From JBOGEN01 sp050743265 (GTDB lineage: Bacteria > Actinomycetota > Actinomycetes > JBOGEN01), in contig JBOGEN010000118.1 of the NCBI GenBank assembly GCA_050743265.1, positions 1 through 13,589 of the forward strand: 13,589 nucleotides of DNA, in the 5' to 3' direction. Under the pieces are notes generated by a model. That model saw only the letters and a program-made list of their open reading frames with translations. It was not told the origin of the DNA and searched no databases. Shown here one piece after another: positions 9,301 through 13,589 of the stretch. Made by a program: the position numbers and the translations under genes. Every line of letters starts with the position of its first letter. Position 1 is the first letter of the stretch.

Positions 9301-9755
9301 TGCGCCAGCCGGCTCGCGACGGCGAGCCGTCGGCCCCTGTCCCCGACATCGGCGCTGCCCGCGCCGGCACCGGCACCCCCGCCGGCACCGAGATGCTGCG
9401 CCAGCTGCCGGCACCACGCCTCCGCCGGCACGGCCGAGTCGATGCAGTCGAGCAGCGGCCACACGGAGCGTTGCGGCGCCCACCGCTCGACGGCGTCCGC
9501 GTGCTCGGCGGACACGGACTGGACGGCGTCGTCCAGCATCCTGCTGGGCCACGGGAAGTCGACGTTCGCGCACACCCCGTCCCCCGCCTGCGCGCCGAGG
9601 ACGTGGGACAGCCGTTGCGCGAGCCACCGCTCGACCCCCTTGGCCGGGACGGCGACGATCTCCCCGGCGAAGGGGTCAGCGGGAGGCGCGGCCAGGACGT
9701 CGGCCAGGCCTCTCGCCAGCACGGTCCCGCTGGAAGCCCTGTGGACGATGAGCAC
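6363..9755 (-). CDS. recC: exodeoxyribonuclease V gamma subunit RecC
   Basis: With a GTG start at 9755 this is 1130 residues, close to E. coli RecC (1122). RecC has a degenerate helicase-like fold; it holds RecB and RecD, splits the strands and scans for the regulatory sequence. Family landmarks are VPAKGVERWLAQRL (36-49), LFDEYGQSRP (153-162), VHACHGRTRQVEVLRE (360-375) and VLVMCPD (392-398). Further on are VPMRSVPHRVVCLLGLDDG, FDPRNFTAGG, and near the end RFPGE with VLVYGPTAPF. No Walker A lysine motif is present, as expected. A Gly/Ala-rich insert lies at about 123-137. The start is uncertain: the frame runs up to a TTG at 9839 and another GTG at 9809. I chose 9755 because VLIVHRASSG resembles the usual RecC N-terminus; GGGAGGGG lies upstream but about a dozen bases away. 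First gene of the recCBD run. Confidence 0.93.
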   Translation of the reverse strand: MLIVHRASSGTVLARGLADVLAAPPADPFAGEIVAVPAKGVERWLAQRLSHVLGAQAGDGVCANVDFPWPSRMLDDAVQSVSAEHADAVERWAPQRSVWPLLDCIDSAVPAEAWCRQLAQHLGAGGGAGAGAGSADVGDRGRRLAVASRLAQLFDEYGQSRPEMVCAWADGRDEQGDGTRLDGDLCWQAELWRRLRDRLGTPAPAELLSGACTRLRDEPDLTGLPERLSVFGASRLSPSRLSVLAALAEHRDVHLWLCHASPALWETVRRALPARARAVRRRRDDKARGALTNPLLTSLSRDVLELQHLVTRCTPGFTDVLHESDPLPDTLLGRLKHDLAADRVPHDPPPLDPADRTVQVHACHGRTRQVEVLREVVVGLLADDPGLEPRDVLVMCPDVETFAPIVAATFSLGAGDDAAHPAARLRVRLADRALRQTNALLAVLSQLLELGTSRLTASQVLDLAGTPAVRQRFGFDDDEIERLRDWTVGAGVRWGLDGDHRRTWQLGDVVQGTWRAGLDRLLLGVAMEGAFESFGDVVPLDDVASSDIDLAGRLAELVDRLHAAQDLMSGRHTAGEWMAGLEAAALGLAATTRETAWQQLQLRGELDDIADTAAGSEALLGLADVRVLLDGVLSGRPTRASFRTGTLTVCTLVPMRSVPHRVVCLLGLDDGVFPRQSIRDGDDVLAREPWVGERDPRSEDRQLLLDAIGAAEERLVVTYTGADERTGADVPPAVPLGELLDALDRTSTADDGRRVRDAVTTHHPLQPFDPRNFTAGGLPTDRPFSFDPLGYAGAVAAAGVRTDPALFLATPLPPQPPADVSLAGLQRLLVHPARGFLRQRLQVAETRGEDEPADALPIALDNLELWAVGERVLTERLAGLDVSACMALEQQRGSLPPGPLGVACLRRVGPAVEELLHASTLERAHDPESYDVDVALSDGTRLTGTVGGVREQVRLSLTYSRLAARHRLEAWIDLVALTVAHPGRDWRAVSVGRGRNGAKRSLLGPLTADEAADALDELVALYRAGLRAPLPLPVKTGGEYAFLRDRGSRAPAARRGAEEEWTGDRFPGEQADPEHVLVYGPTAPFSVLTAPRPEPGEAGPGWHQDETDRFGLIARRLWGRLLDAETLVQS

Positions 9756-9887
9756 GATCGACGAAGGCCCCTCCCGCGCGACTCCGGGCGTACGGACAGG
9801 ATGGTGCACCAGGCGGCGGAACCGGGCGAAATCCGGCAACGTGTTGTCGTCCGCGCCGGTCGAACGGCGGAAGGGTCGAGCCGTGGG
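9756..9887. other. leader region between the EspG-like gene and recC
   Basis: These 132 bp separate the stop of the EspG-like gene from the chosen recC start. There is a perfect 10-bp palindrome, TGGTGCACCA, at 9802-9811. A purine-rich GGGAGGGG on the minus strand lies shortly before the GTG at 9755. I see no clear -10/-35 pair and no clear terminator, so whether recC has its own promoter or is also reached by read-through from the upstream cassette cannot be decided. If recC starts at 9839 or 9809, most of this stretch is coding. Confidence 0.4.
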
Positions 9888-10520
9888 TCAACCCTCCGCG
9901 CCCTCGGGCGGGAGGGCCGTCGTCAGCCTGCGCCAGAGCTGGGTGGGCGACACCGGCAGCAGCTCGACGACGTCCGAGCCGACCAGGAGGAACGGGCCCA
10001 GCGGGCCGTCGACCACGGTCGTGGCGCCTGTGCCTCCGCGCCAGGTCACGGACACGGTCCAGGCGAAGGACGCGTCCACCGTCCGGAGCGCCGACGAGCG
10101 ACGCATCGTGTCGTCGTGAAACCAGTCCTCCGGGAGTGAGGTCTCGACGGAGCGCGCGACGCGGGCCCCGACCTTGCGCGGGCCGAGACGGACGACCCGG
10201 GCCAGCCCTGCGGCCAGGAACTGCGGCTCCGCCGTCACGAGCTGGTACTCGTCGGCGTTCACGGCGAGTCGCAGCGCCGCGACCTGTGGGGTGACCCAGG
10301 CGTCGTGGCGCTGGACCACCCGCGCGCCGGCCACGCCCAGCCGCAGCCGCACCGACGGCTCGCGGACGGCGGAGAGTGCGGCGTCGACCGCACCCGACTC
10401 AACCAGGTCTGCGACCTCACCGCCGGGGCCCCGGTCGCCTCGCGCGGCCGAGACCAGGTCGTCGAACGCCTCCGCGTCCAGGCGTACGCGCCCCGTCGCG
10501 GCGTTGTGGTCGACCCACAT
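9888..10520 (-). CDS. EspG-like (type VII secretion chaperone-like) protein, tentative
   Basis: A 210-residue soluble protein without signal peptide or membrane segment. Its plan resembles EspG, the cytosolic chaperone of ESX secretion. The N-terminus is RVRLDAEAFDDLV (11-23). A helical stretch then leads to SAVREPSVRLRLGV (50-63), the likely counterpart of the EspG segment that ends in a conserved proline. LARVVRLGPRK (106-116) lies mid-protein. The C-terminal half is rich in strands and ends VVDGPLGPFLLVGSDVVELL (169-188) followed by SPTQLWRRLTTAL, like the terminal strand-helix of EspG. At 210 residues it is shorter than most EspG proteins (roughly 250-300). The start is the ATG at 10520, with GGGGGAG before it, overlapping the previous stop by one base (TGATG). 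The longer open frame upstream lies inside the preceding gene. EspG chaperones normally bind PE/PPE proteins, none of which is seen here. The gene is real; the family call is tentative. Confidence 0.5.
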   Translation of the reverse strand: MWVDHNAATGRVRLDAEAFDDLVSAARGDRGPGGEVADLVESGAVDAALSAVREPSVRLRLGVAGARVVQRHDAWVTPQVAALRLAVNADEYQLVTAEPQFLAAGLARVVRLGPRKVGARVARSVETSLPEDWFHDDTMRRSSALRTVDASFAWTVSVTWRGGTGATTVVDGPLGPFLLVGSDVVELLPVSPTQLWRRLTTALPPEGAEG

Positions 10521-11056
10521 CAGCGGTCTCCCCCGGGCGCGACCGTCAGCCCGTCCTCGGCCGGGAGGGTCAGCCCGTCCGCGACTGCCGACAGGAAGTC
10601 CGCGACCTCGTCGTACCGCCAGGTGTCGACGGTCGCCGTCAACGTGAACCCGACCCCGGCGACGCACGCGAACCACTGCTCCATGGTCAGCGAGACACCG
10701 TCCGCTGAGACGTGGTGAGCGAGGCGGCGGCCCCCCTCGTGCCCACCCACGCGGCGCCTTTCCAGGTCCAGCAGCAGGTAGTCGTGCAGGACCCGGGGCA
10801 GCAGCTCGTCGGTCCCCTTCTGCCAGTCGCGGAAGCCCAGGCCCCCGGTGGGGACGTCGGTGAGGACGAGGTTGGCGCGGAACAGGTCCACGCCGTCGGC
10901 GGTACGTGGCGGCTCGACCGCCACCATCGCGACGCCGTCCTCGGGGTTGCGCAGGACCTCCCACCCGTCGGGCACCGGCAGGGAGGCTCCTCCGGCGAGG
11001 TGCTCCACGCGGTCATCCCCGAGCGCCACCGTGTGCTGCGCGTCCGTGTCAGTCAT
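10520..11056 (-). CDS. DcrB/DUF1795-like (Mog1/PsbP-fold) cytosolic protein
   Basis: A 178-residue protein whose pattern suits the Mog1/PsbP-type fold shared by DcrB (DUF1795) and LpqN proteins. SLPVPDGWEVLRNPEDGVAM (25-44) is the opening strand-turn. Then come FRANLVLTDVP (59-69), a helix through FRDWQKGTDELLPRVLHDYL (75-94), VGGHEGGRRLAHHV (103-116), and the core strands VSLTMEQWFACVAGVGFTLT (121-140). A final helix, DEVADFLSAVADGL (149-162), is followed by a disordered tail. Unlike LpqN it has no signal peptide or lipobox, so it should stay in the cytosol. DUF1795 proteins serve elsewhere as Eag chaperones that shield membrane segments of type VI effectors. By analogy, and only by inference, it may escort the glycine-zipper protein encoded two genes upstream. 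The ATG at 11056 overlaps the end of the membrane-protein gene by 8 bp. Fold call is moderately sure; role is a guess. Confidence 0.6.
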   Translation of the reverse strand: MTDTDAQHTVALGDDRVEHLAGGASLPVPDGWEVLRNPEDGVAMVAVEPPRTADGVDLFRANLVLTDVPTGGLGFRDWQKGTDELLPRVLHDYLLLDLERRRVGGHEGGRRLAHHVSADGVSLTMEQWFACVAGVGFTLTATVDTWRYDEVADFLSAVADGLTLPAEDGLTVAPGGDR

Positions 11057-11405
11057 CGGCTCGCTTGGCGCGGGCCCGGTAGGCGGTCCGCTCGCGGTAC
11101 CACCGGGGCACCGACCACCCCGGGAGCGGAAGCTTGACGATCCCCCAGCCGAGGGCGGCCACCAACAGCAGGACGAGCACGAGTCCCATCACGAGCCGCA
11201 GGCCGGTCGAGTCCTCGGACAGCGGCAGCAGCCCCGCCAGCACGAGGACGCCCCCGAGAGCCGGATGCAGGACGAGCACGGCCCGTTCGTGCGTCTCCTG
11301 ACCCACCCACTCCCGGGCACCGCTGGAGCGGCCGAGCCGCTGTCGCGTGCTCCACGCCAGGAGCAGCAAGCCCCCGGCGAGCATCACCCACGAACCTGTC
11401 GTCAT
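11049..11405 (-). CDS. small membrane protein with three predicted helices
   Basis: This 118-residue protein is not a family I recognise. It has three hydrophobic segments: about 5-19 (SWVMLAGGLLLLAWS), 44-62 (around HPALGGVLVLAGLLPL) and 69-91 (a very hydrophobic stretch ending ALGWGIVKL). A basic C-terminal tail follows, starting PLPGWSVPRWYRERTAYR (93-110). The charge pattern suggests the tail lies in the cytosol. The ATG at 11405 starts one base after the TGA of the WXG/glycine-zipper gene; a longer frame upstream would overlap that gene and reads poorly. The gene's last 8 bp overlap the next gene, so it belongs to the same transcript. Its position directly after a possible membrane-acting protein suits an immunity protein or a membrane partner of the secretion module, but nothing in the sequence proves this. 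Confidence 0.75.
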   Translation of the reverse strand: MTTGSWVMLAGGLLLLAWSTRQRLGRSSGAREWVGQETHERAVLVLHPALGGVLVLAGLLPLSEDSTGLRLVMGLVLVLLLVAALGWGIVKLPLPGWSVPRWYRERTAYRARAKRADD

Positions 11406-11406
11406 C

Positions 11407-12606
11407 TCAGTCCCAGAACGTGATCGCGTCACCGGCATCGCTGGCGACGTCCCCGACCGCACCAGCGGAGTCACCGACGAAGTCGGTCACCGCCTCCGTC
11501 ACCTCTCCACCGGCATCCTTGACGTGGTCACCGACGTACCCGCCGAGCTCCGACCCGGCGAAACCGCCGACGACACCGCCGATGGCTCCGCCGATGACCG
11601 TGCCGGCTCCCGGGCAGATCGCCGTGCCGATCGCCCCGCCGGCCCAGGCGCCTGCCTCCGCCCCGGCCCACGCACCGGCAGCGGTCGTCGCACCGACCGT
11701 GCCAGCCCGGCCCGCTCTCTCGCTGGTGCTCAGGGAGGGGTCGTCCGCGTCCTCCTGCCACTGGCTGAACCCGGCGGTGGCGAACGAGACCGCGACGCCG
11801 CCGTACTTGGCGACCTTTCCGGCGGTCGCCCACCTGGCCCGAGTGCCCGCGTTGTACGGCGTCGCATGCCAGCTGCCGGAACTGGTGGCGGCACGCGCAC
11901 GCTCCCAGAACCCCATCCCGGCCGTGGAGCCGAACCGCCCGGTCAGGCGAGGCTGGAAGACGCCGTACCTGCCCTTGATCATCCAGTCCGCAGCGAAGCC
12001 GAACCCCATCCCGCCGAGACCCAGAGCCCAGAGCGCCTGGCCGCCTCCCCCGAGGCCGTCAGGGGGCATGAAGCCGAGCTTCTCGAGCAGCTCCTCGAGC
12101 CAGCCGTCCCCCGCGGCCGACTCCAGCTCGCCGGCGAGCCGGGTGTGCGCGGCGTCCTCCCGCTCTCGCGCGCCCTCGGCGATGGCCTGCGCCTCGTTGT
12201 ACGCCGTGACCTTGTCGTCCTGCGCAGCCCTCTGCACGTCCGTGACGTCGCCGCCGGGCCCGGTGGGGGGCTGGATCTGGTCGCCGGCCACCGCGAGGCC
12301 GGCGCCCGCAGCCCTCTCCCGCGCGTCGGCCATCTGGTTCCGCACGGCCGTCAGCTCGCCCGCGAGAGCCTCCAACGCCGCACCCACCCTGGTGACGCGA
12401 CGTTCGAGCTCGTCGACGTCCGACCGGACTGCGGAGATCTTGCTGGTGAACGCGTCGGCCGCGCCGCCCGTCCACGCCGACGCGCTGGCCGACTTCACCG
12501 ACCCGAGATTCGAGATCGTCGTGGAGAGTCCGCGTGCGGCGGCGGACGCGTCCGTACTCGCCTGCCGACAGCCGGTCGGGTCGCCGTACGTGGCGAGGTC
12601 GATCAC
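11407..12606 (-). CDS. WXG100/LXG-type protein with C-terminal glycine-zipper domain
   Basis: A 399-residue protein with an N-terminal helical hairpin of WXG100 type. The turn motif SAWTGGAADAF (43-53, W45-T-G47) lies between helix 10-38 and a long coiled helix 52-101. A second helical stretch (120-176) follows, then a Gly-rich linker with GGMGFGFAADW. A conserved actinobacterial module runs from about 262 (AGKVAKYGGVAVSFATAGF) through SLSTSERAGRAGTVGA to a long glycine zipper at about 307-357 (AGAWAGAEAGAWAGGAIG, then TVIGGAIGGVVGGFAGSELG). An acidic helical tail ends in FWD. No enzymatic toxin domain follows, so any activity would rest on the zipper segment, which could insert in a membrane. 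No YxxxD/E signal is evident. The GTG at 12606 overlaps the preceding stop as GTGA and has AGGGG six bases upstream. Likely a type VII substrate or effector; function not proven. Confidence 0.75.
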   Translation of the reverse strand: MIDLATYGDPTGCRQASTDASAAARGLSTTISNLGSVKSASASAWTGGAADAFTSKISAVRSDVDELERRVTRVGAALEALAGELTAVRNQMADARERAAGAGLAVAGDQIQPPTGPGGDVTDVQRAAQDDKVTAYNEAQAIAEGAREREDAAHTRLAGELESAAGDGWLEELLEKLGFMPPDGLGGGGQALWALGLGGMGFGFAADWMIKGRYGVFQPRLTGRFGSTAGMGFWERARAATSSGSWHATPYNAGTRARWATAGKVAKYGGVAVSFATAGFSQWQEDADDPSLSTSERAGRAGTVGATTAAGAWAGAEAGAWAGGAIGTAICPGAGTVIGGAIGGVVGGFAGSELGGYVGDHVKDAGGEVTEAVTDFVGDSAGAVGDVASDAGDAITFWD

Positions 12607-12890
12607 CGGAAGCCCCTGAAGCGCTCGTCGGTGCCGGAGTCAGCCTGCTCGTAGGTGGCAACGGTGTCGCGCAGCGAGTCCGACAGGGAGCCGAGGTGCT
12701 CCGCGAGACCCGCCAGGGTGGCGGCCAACGCGGTCAGCGCCTGGGCCGTCTCGGCGCTGGATCGCCCCGCGTCGGGGGCAGAATCCAGGTCGCCCCGGTG
12801 CGCGTACAGAGCTTTGCCTACCTCGTCCAGGTCATCGACCAGACCGGACAGCTCGGTGGTGTCGACGTCGAACCCCTGCCCCACGACCAC
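12603..12890 (-). CDS. EspC-like type VII secretion target (small WXG100-superfamily partner)
   Basis: A 95-residue all-helical protein that fits the EspC-like family of ESX substrates. It starts with GFDVDTTELSGLVDDL (6-21), where GF-x-VD then a helix is typical. A breaker around 38-46 follows, then a long second helix, ending DTVATYEQADSGTDERFR (75-92). YEQAD (80-84) is a YxxxD motif, the general type VII signal, in its usual place after the second helix. The start is the GTG at 12890 (preceded by AGG after a 4-nt gap) or the GTG at 12884; the open frame extends further but has no family character. TAGGTT at 12898-12893 would suit a -10 for a nearly leaderless message, though this is only suggestive. 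Its last four bases overlap the WXG gene, so the two are probably made together and may form a secreted pair. Confidence 0.75.
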   Translation of the reverse strand: MVVGQGFDVDTTELSGLVDDLDEVGKALYAHRGDLDSAPDAGRSSAETAQALTALAATLAGLAEHLGSLSDSLRDTVATYEQADSGTDERFRGFR

Positions 12891-12948
12891 GTAACCTACG
12901 GGGCCCGGAAAACCCCGTGCGCGGGGGGCGGCGAAGGAAGGCCAGCGT
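12891..12948. promoter_or_regulatory. divergent control region with overlapping dyads
   Basis: Only 58 bp separate the two divergent starts, so both promoters and any operator must lie here or extend into coding sequence. A perfect 6-bp inverted repeat, ACGGGG at 12898-12903 and CCCCGT at 12913-12918, flanks a 9-base centre. The right arm can also pair with CGGGG at 12922-12926 to form a second hairpin with a 4-base loop. The plus-strand gene has AAGGAAGG at 12934-12941, 7 bases before its GTG. No firm -10/-35 pair was found. An operator role is inferred from position. Confidence 0.4.
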
Positions 12949-13383
12949 GTGACTGACCAGACGTGGGAGCACTGGCGCGAACGACTCGCCCACGAGCTCG
13001 CGACCCTGGACGACGGGGAGTTCGTCGTCCTCGGCGAACCCACACCCGAGCCTGCGCCGAGACGTGGGCTGCTGCGCCGCCGCCCCGACCCACCGCCGAC
13101 ACGCTTCGTCCAGTTCCTGCACGCCGGCGACGGGGTCATCGCCGAGTGCGTCGGGGCGACGTCGTTCGGCGGGTACGTCGACATCGCGCCGGCCGACCAC
13201 GAGCGGCTGCGGGCGCTGGGGTGGAAGGCGCCCGGCGACACCAGCGACGTCGAGTGGGGAGCGCCGAACTACCGCCTGTACGCCGCACCGGATGACGGTG
13301 AGCGGCTCGCGCAGCTCGCGACGGACTCACTCCAGGTCTTGGGGCTCGCGCCGGACACCGTCGCGCTCACCCGCGCGCGCTGA
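12949..13383 (+). CDS. TY-Chap (type III chaperone/YbjN-like) domain protein
   Basis: A 144-residue soluble protein that matches the actinobacterial TY-Chap group, related in fold to type III secretion chaperones and YbjN. It starts TWEHWRERLAHELATLDDGEF (5-25), a family-typical opening helix followed by a strand. An unusual proline/arginine-rich insert at 32-50 (including RRGLLRRRPDPPP) precedes RFVQFLHAGDGVIAECVGA (52-70), the matching strand pair. Then come HERLRALGWKAP (84-95), GAPNYRLY (104-111), and a terminal helix, ERLAQLATDSLQVLGL (118-133). The GTG at 12949 has a good binding site, AAGGAAGG. The gene is divergent from the EspC-like/WXG cassette and 58 bp away, so the two may share control. 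Proteins of this group often lie next to secretion or conflict loci, but their clients are largely unknown. Role here is inference. Confidence 0.7.
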   Translation: MTDQTWEHWRERLAHELATLDDGEFVVLGEPTPEPAPRRGLLRRRPDPPPTRFVQFLHAGDGVIAECVGATSFGGYVDIAPADHERLRALGWKAPGDTSDVEWGAPNYRLYAAPDDGERLAQLATDSLQVLGLAPDTVALTRAR

Positions 13384-13428
13384 CGGTCGCTTCGGGTTCG
13401 GCTCCCGCGGCGCGTCAGAGCCGCACGG

Positions 13429-13448
13429 CCGACGCGGCGGCGCGTCGG
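13429..13448. terminator. hairpin between convergent genes, possible bidirectional terminator
   Basis: CCGACGCG (13429-13436) and CGCGTCGG (13441-13448) form a perfect 8-bp stem around the loop GCGG. It lies 46 bp after the TY-Chap stop and 22 bp beyond the stop of the convergent minus-strand gene, where a shared terminator would be expected. No run of T follows on either strand, as is common for actinobacterial terminators. Confidence 0.5.
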
Positions 13449-13470
13449 GTCGGCCCTGTGTCAACCCGGG

Positions 13471-13589
13471 TCAGCCCTGGGGGTCGCTGCGCCCACCCCG
13501 GGCGGTGACGCCGAGCCGGACCAGGTCACGCGCTCCGAGGCCGGGCCAGCCGTGCACCACCGCCCGCCACTCGCTCGGCACCGCCGAGG
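13471..13589 (-). CDS. C-terminal fragment of an unidentified protein, cut by the window edge
   Basis: The minus strand from the window edge to a TGA at 13473-13471 is open for 39 codons, with G or C in nearly every third position. It reads SAVPSEWRAVVHGWPGLGAR, then DLVRLGVTARGGRSDPQG at the very end. The tryptophans and the alternating polar/hydrophobic pattern look like real protein, and the competing frame ending at 13461 is much less protein-like. The family is not recognised. The gene converges on the TY-Chap gene, with the hairpin at 13429-13448 between them. Confidence 0.5.
   Translation of the reverse strand, partial: SAVPSEWRAVVHGWPGLGARDLVRLGVTARGGRSDPQG

Noticed and set aside
9364..9431. 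Five copies of CCGGCAC within 68 bp of recC
   Set aside because: Several simply encode the Gly/Ala-rich insert, and the spacing is irregular; compositional repetition is the simplest explanation. No basis for calling it a recognition sequence.
6447..10139. 1230-residue open frame on the plus strand opposite recC
   Set aside because: It is antisense to a clear RecC, is rich in Arg, Gly, Gln and Pro, shows no family motif, and runs on through the recC leader into the antisense of the EspG-like gene. Long antisense frames are normal for DNA this GC-rich.
11420..12619. 399-residue plus-strand frame opposite the WXG/glycine-zipper gene
   Set aside because: Same length by coincidence. It is Ser/Pro/Ala-rich low complexity, while the minus frame has a WXG motif, a binding site and tight coupling to its neighbours.
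1..13589. tRNA, rRNA, CRISPR arrays, insertion sequences, attachment sites
   Set aside because: No cloverleaf-like segments, rRNA motifs, regular repeat-spacer arrays, transposase motifs or terminal inverted repeats were seen.

Overview
The window is very GC-rich, and nearly every real gene has G or C at the third codon position. GTG starts are frequent and several stops and starts overlap by a few bases. Together with an EspC/WXG-type protein cassette and a TY-Chap protein, this points to an actinomycete. The complete RecC-RecB-RecD set argues against Streptomyces, which relies on AdnAB, and fits a Micrococcales-like, Nocardioides-like or mycobacterial-type lineage. The genus cannot be fixed from the sequence alone. 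|| Layout. 1-57: possible start of a divergent minus-strand gene. 58-168: intergenic stretch with three copies of one 8-mer. 169-1041 (+): alpha/beta hydrolase. 1115-9755 (-): recC, recB and recD in that transcriptional order, joined by 4-bp overlaps. 9756-9887: leader of recC. 9888-12890 (-): compact five-gene cassette, read as EspC-like small helical protein, WXG/glycine-zipper protein, three-helix membrane protein, DcrB/Mog1-PsbP-like cytosolic protein, EspG-like protein. 12891-12948: 58-bp divergent control region with overlapping dyads. 12949-13383 (+): TY-Chap (secretion-chaperone/YbjN-like) protein. 13429-13448: strong hairpin. 13471-13589 (-): C-terminal fragment of an unidentified gene that runs off the window. 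|| How the genes work together. RecB (helicase-nuclease), RecC (inactivated helicase fold, end splitting and sequence recognition) and RecD (5'-3' helicase) form the heterotrimeric double-strand-end resection machine; all key motifs are intact. The upstream cassette is the most interesting part. A type VII secretion target with a YxxxD signal is translationally coupled to a WXG protein whose C-terminus is a long glycine-zipper segment. A small polytopic membrane protein follows at once, then proteins resembling two secretion-chaperone families (DcrB/DUF1795 and EspG); a third chaperone-like protein is divergent. No ESX membrane or ATPase component is present in the window. My reading is an orphan type VII effector module with dedicated escorts, possibly a membrane-acting effector with its immunity protein; this is inference from order and motifs.
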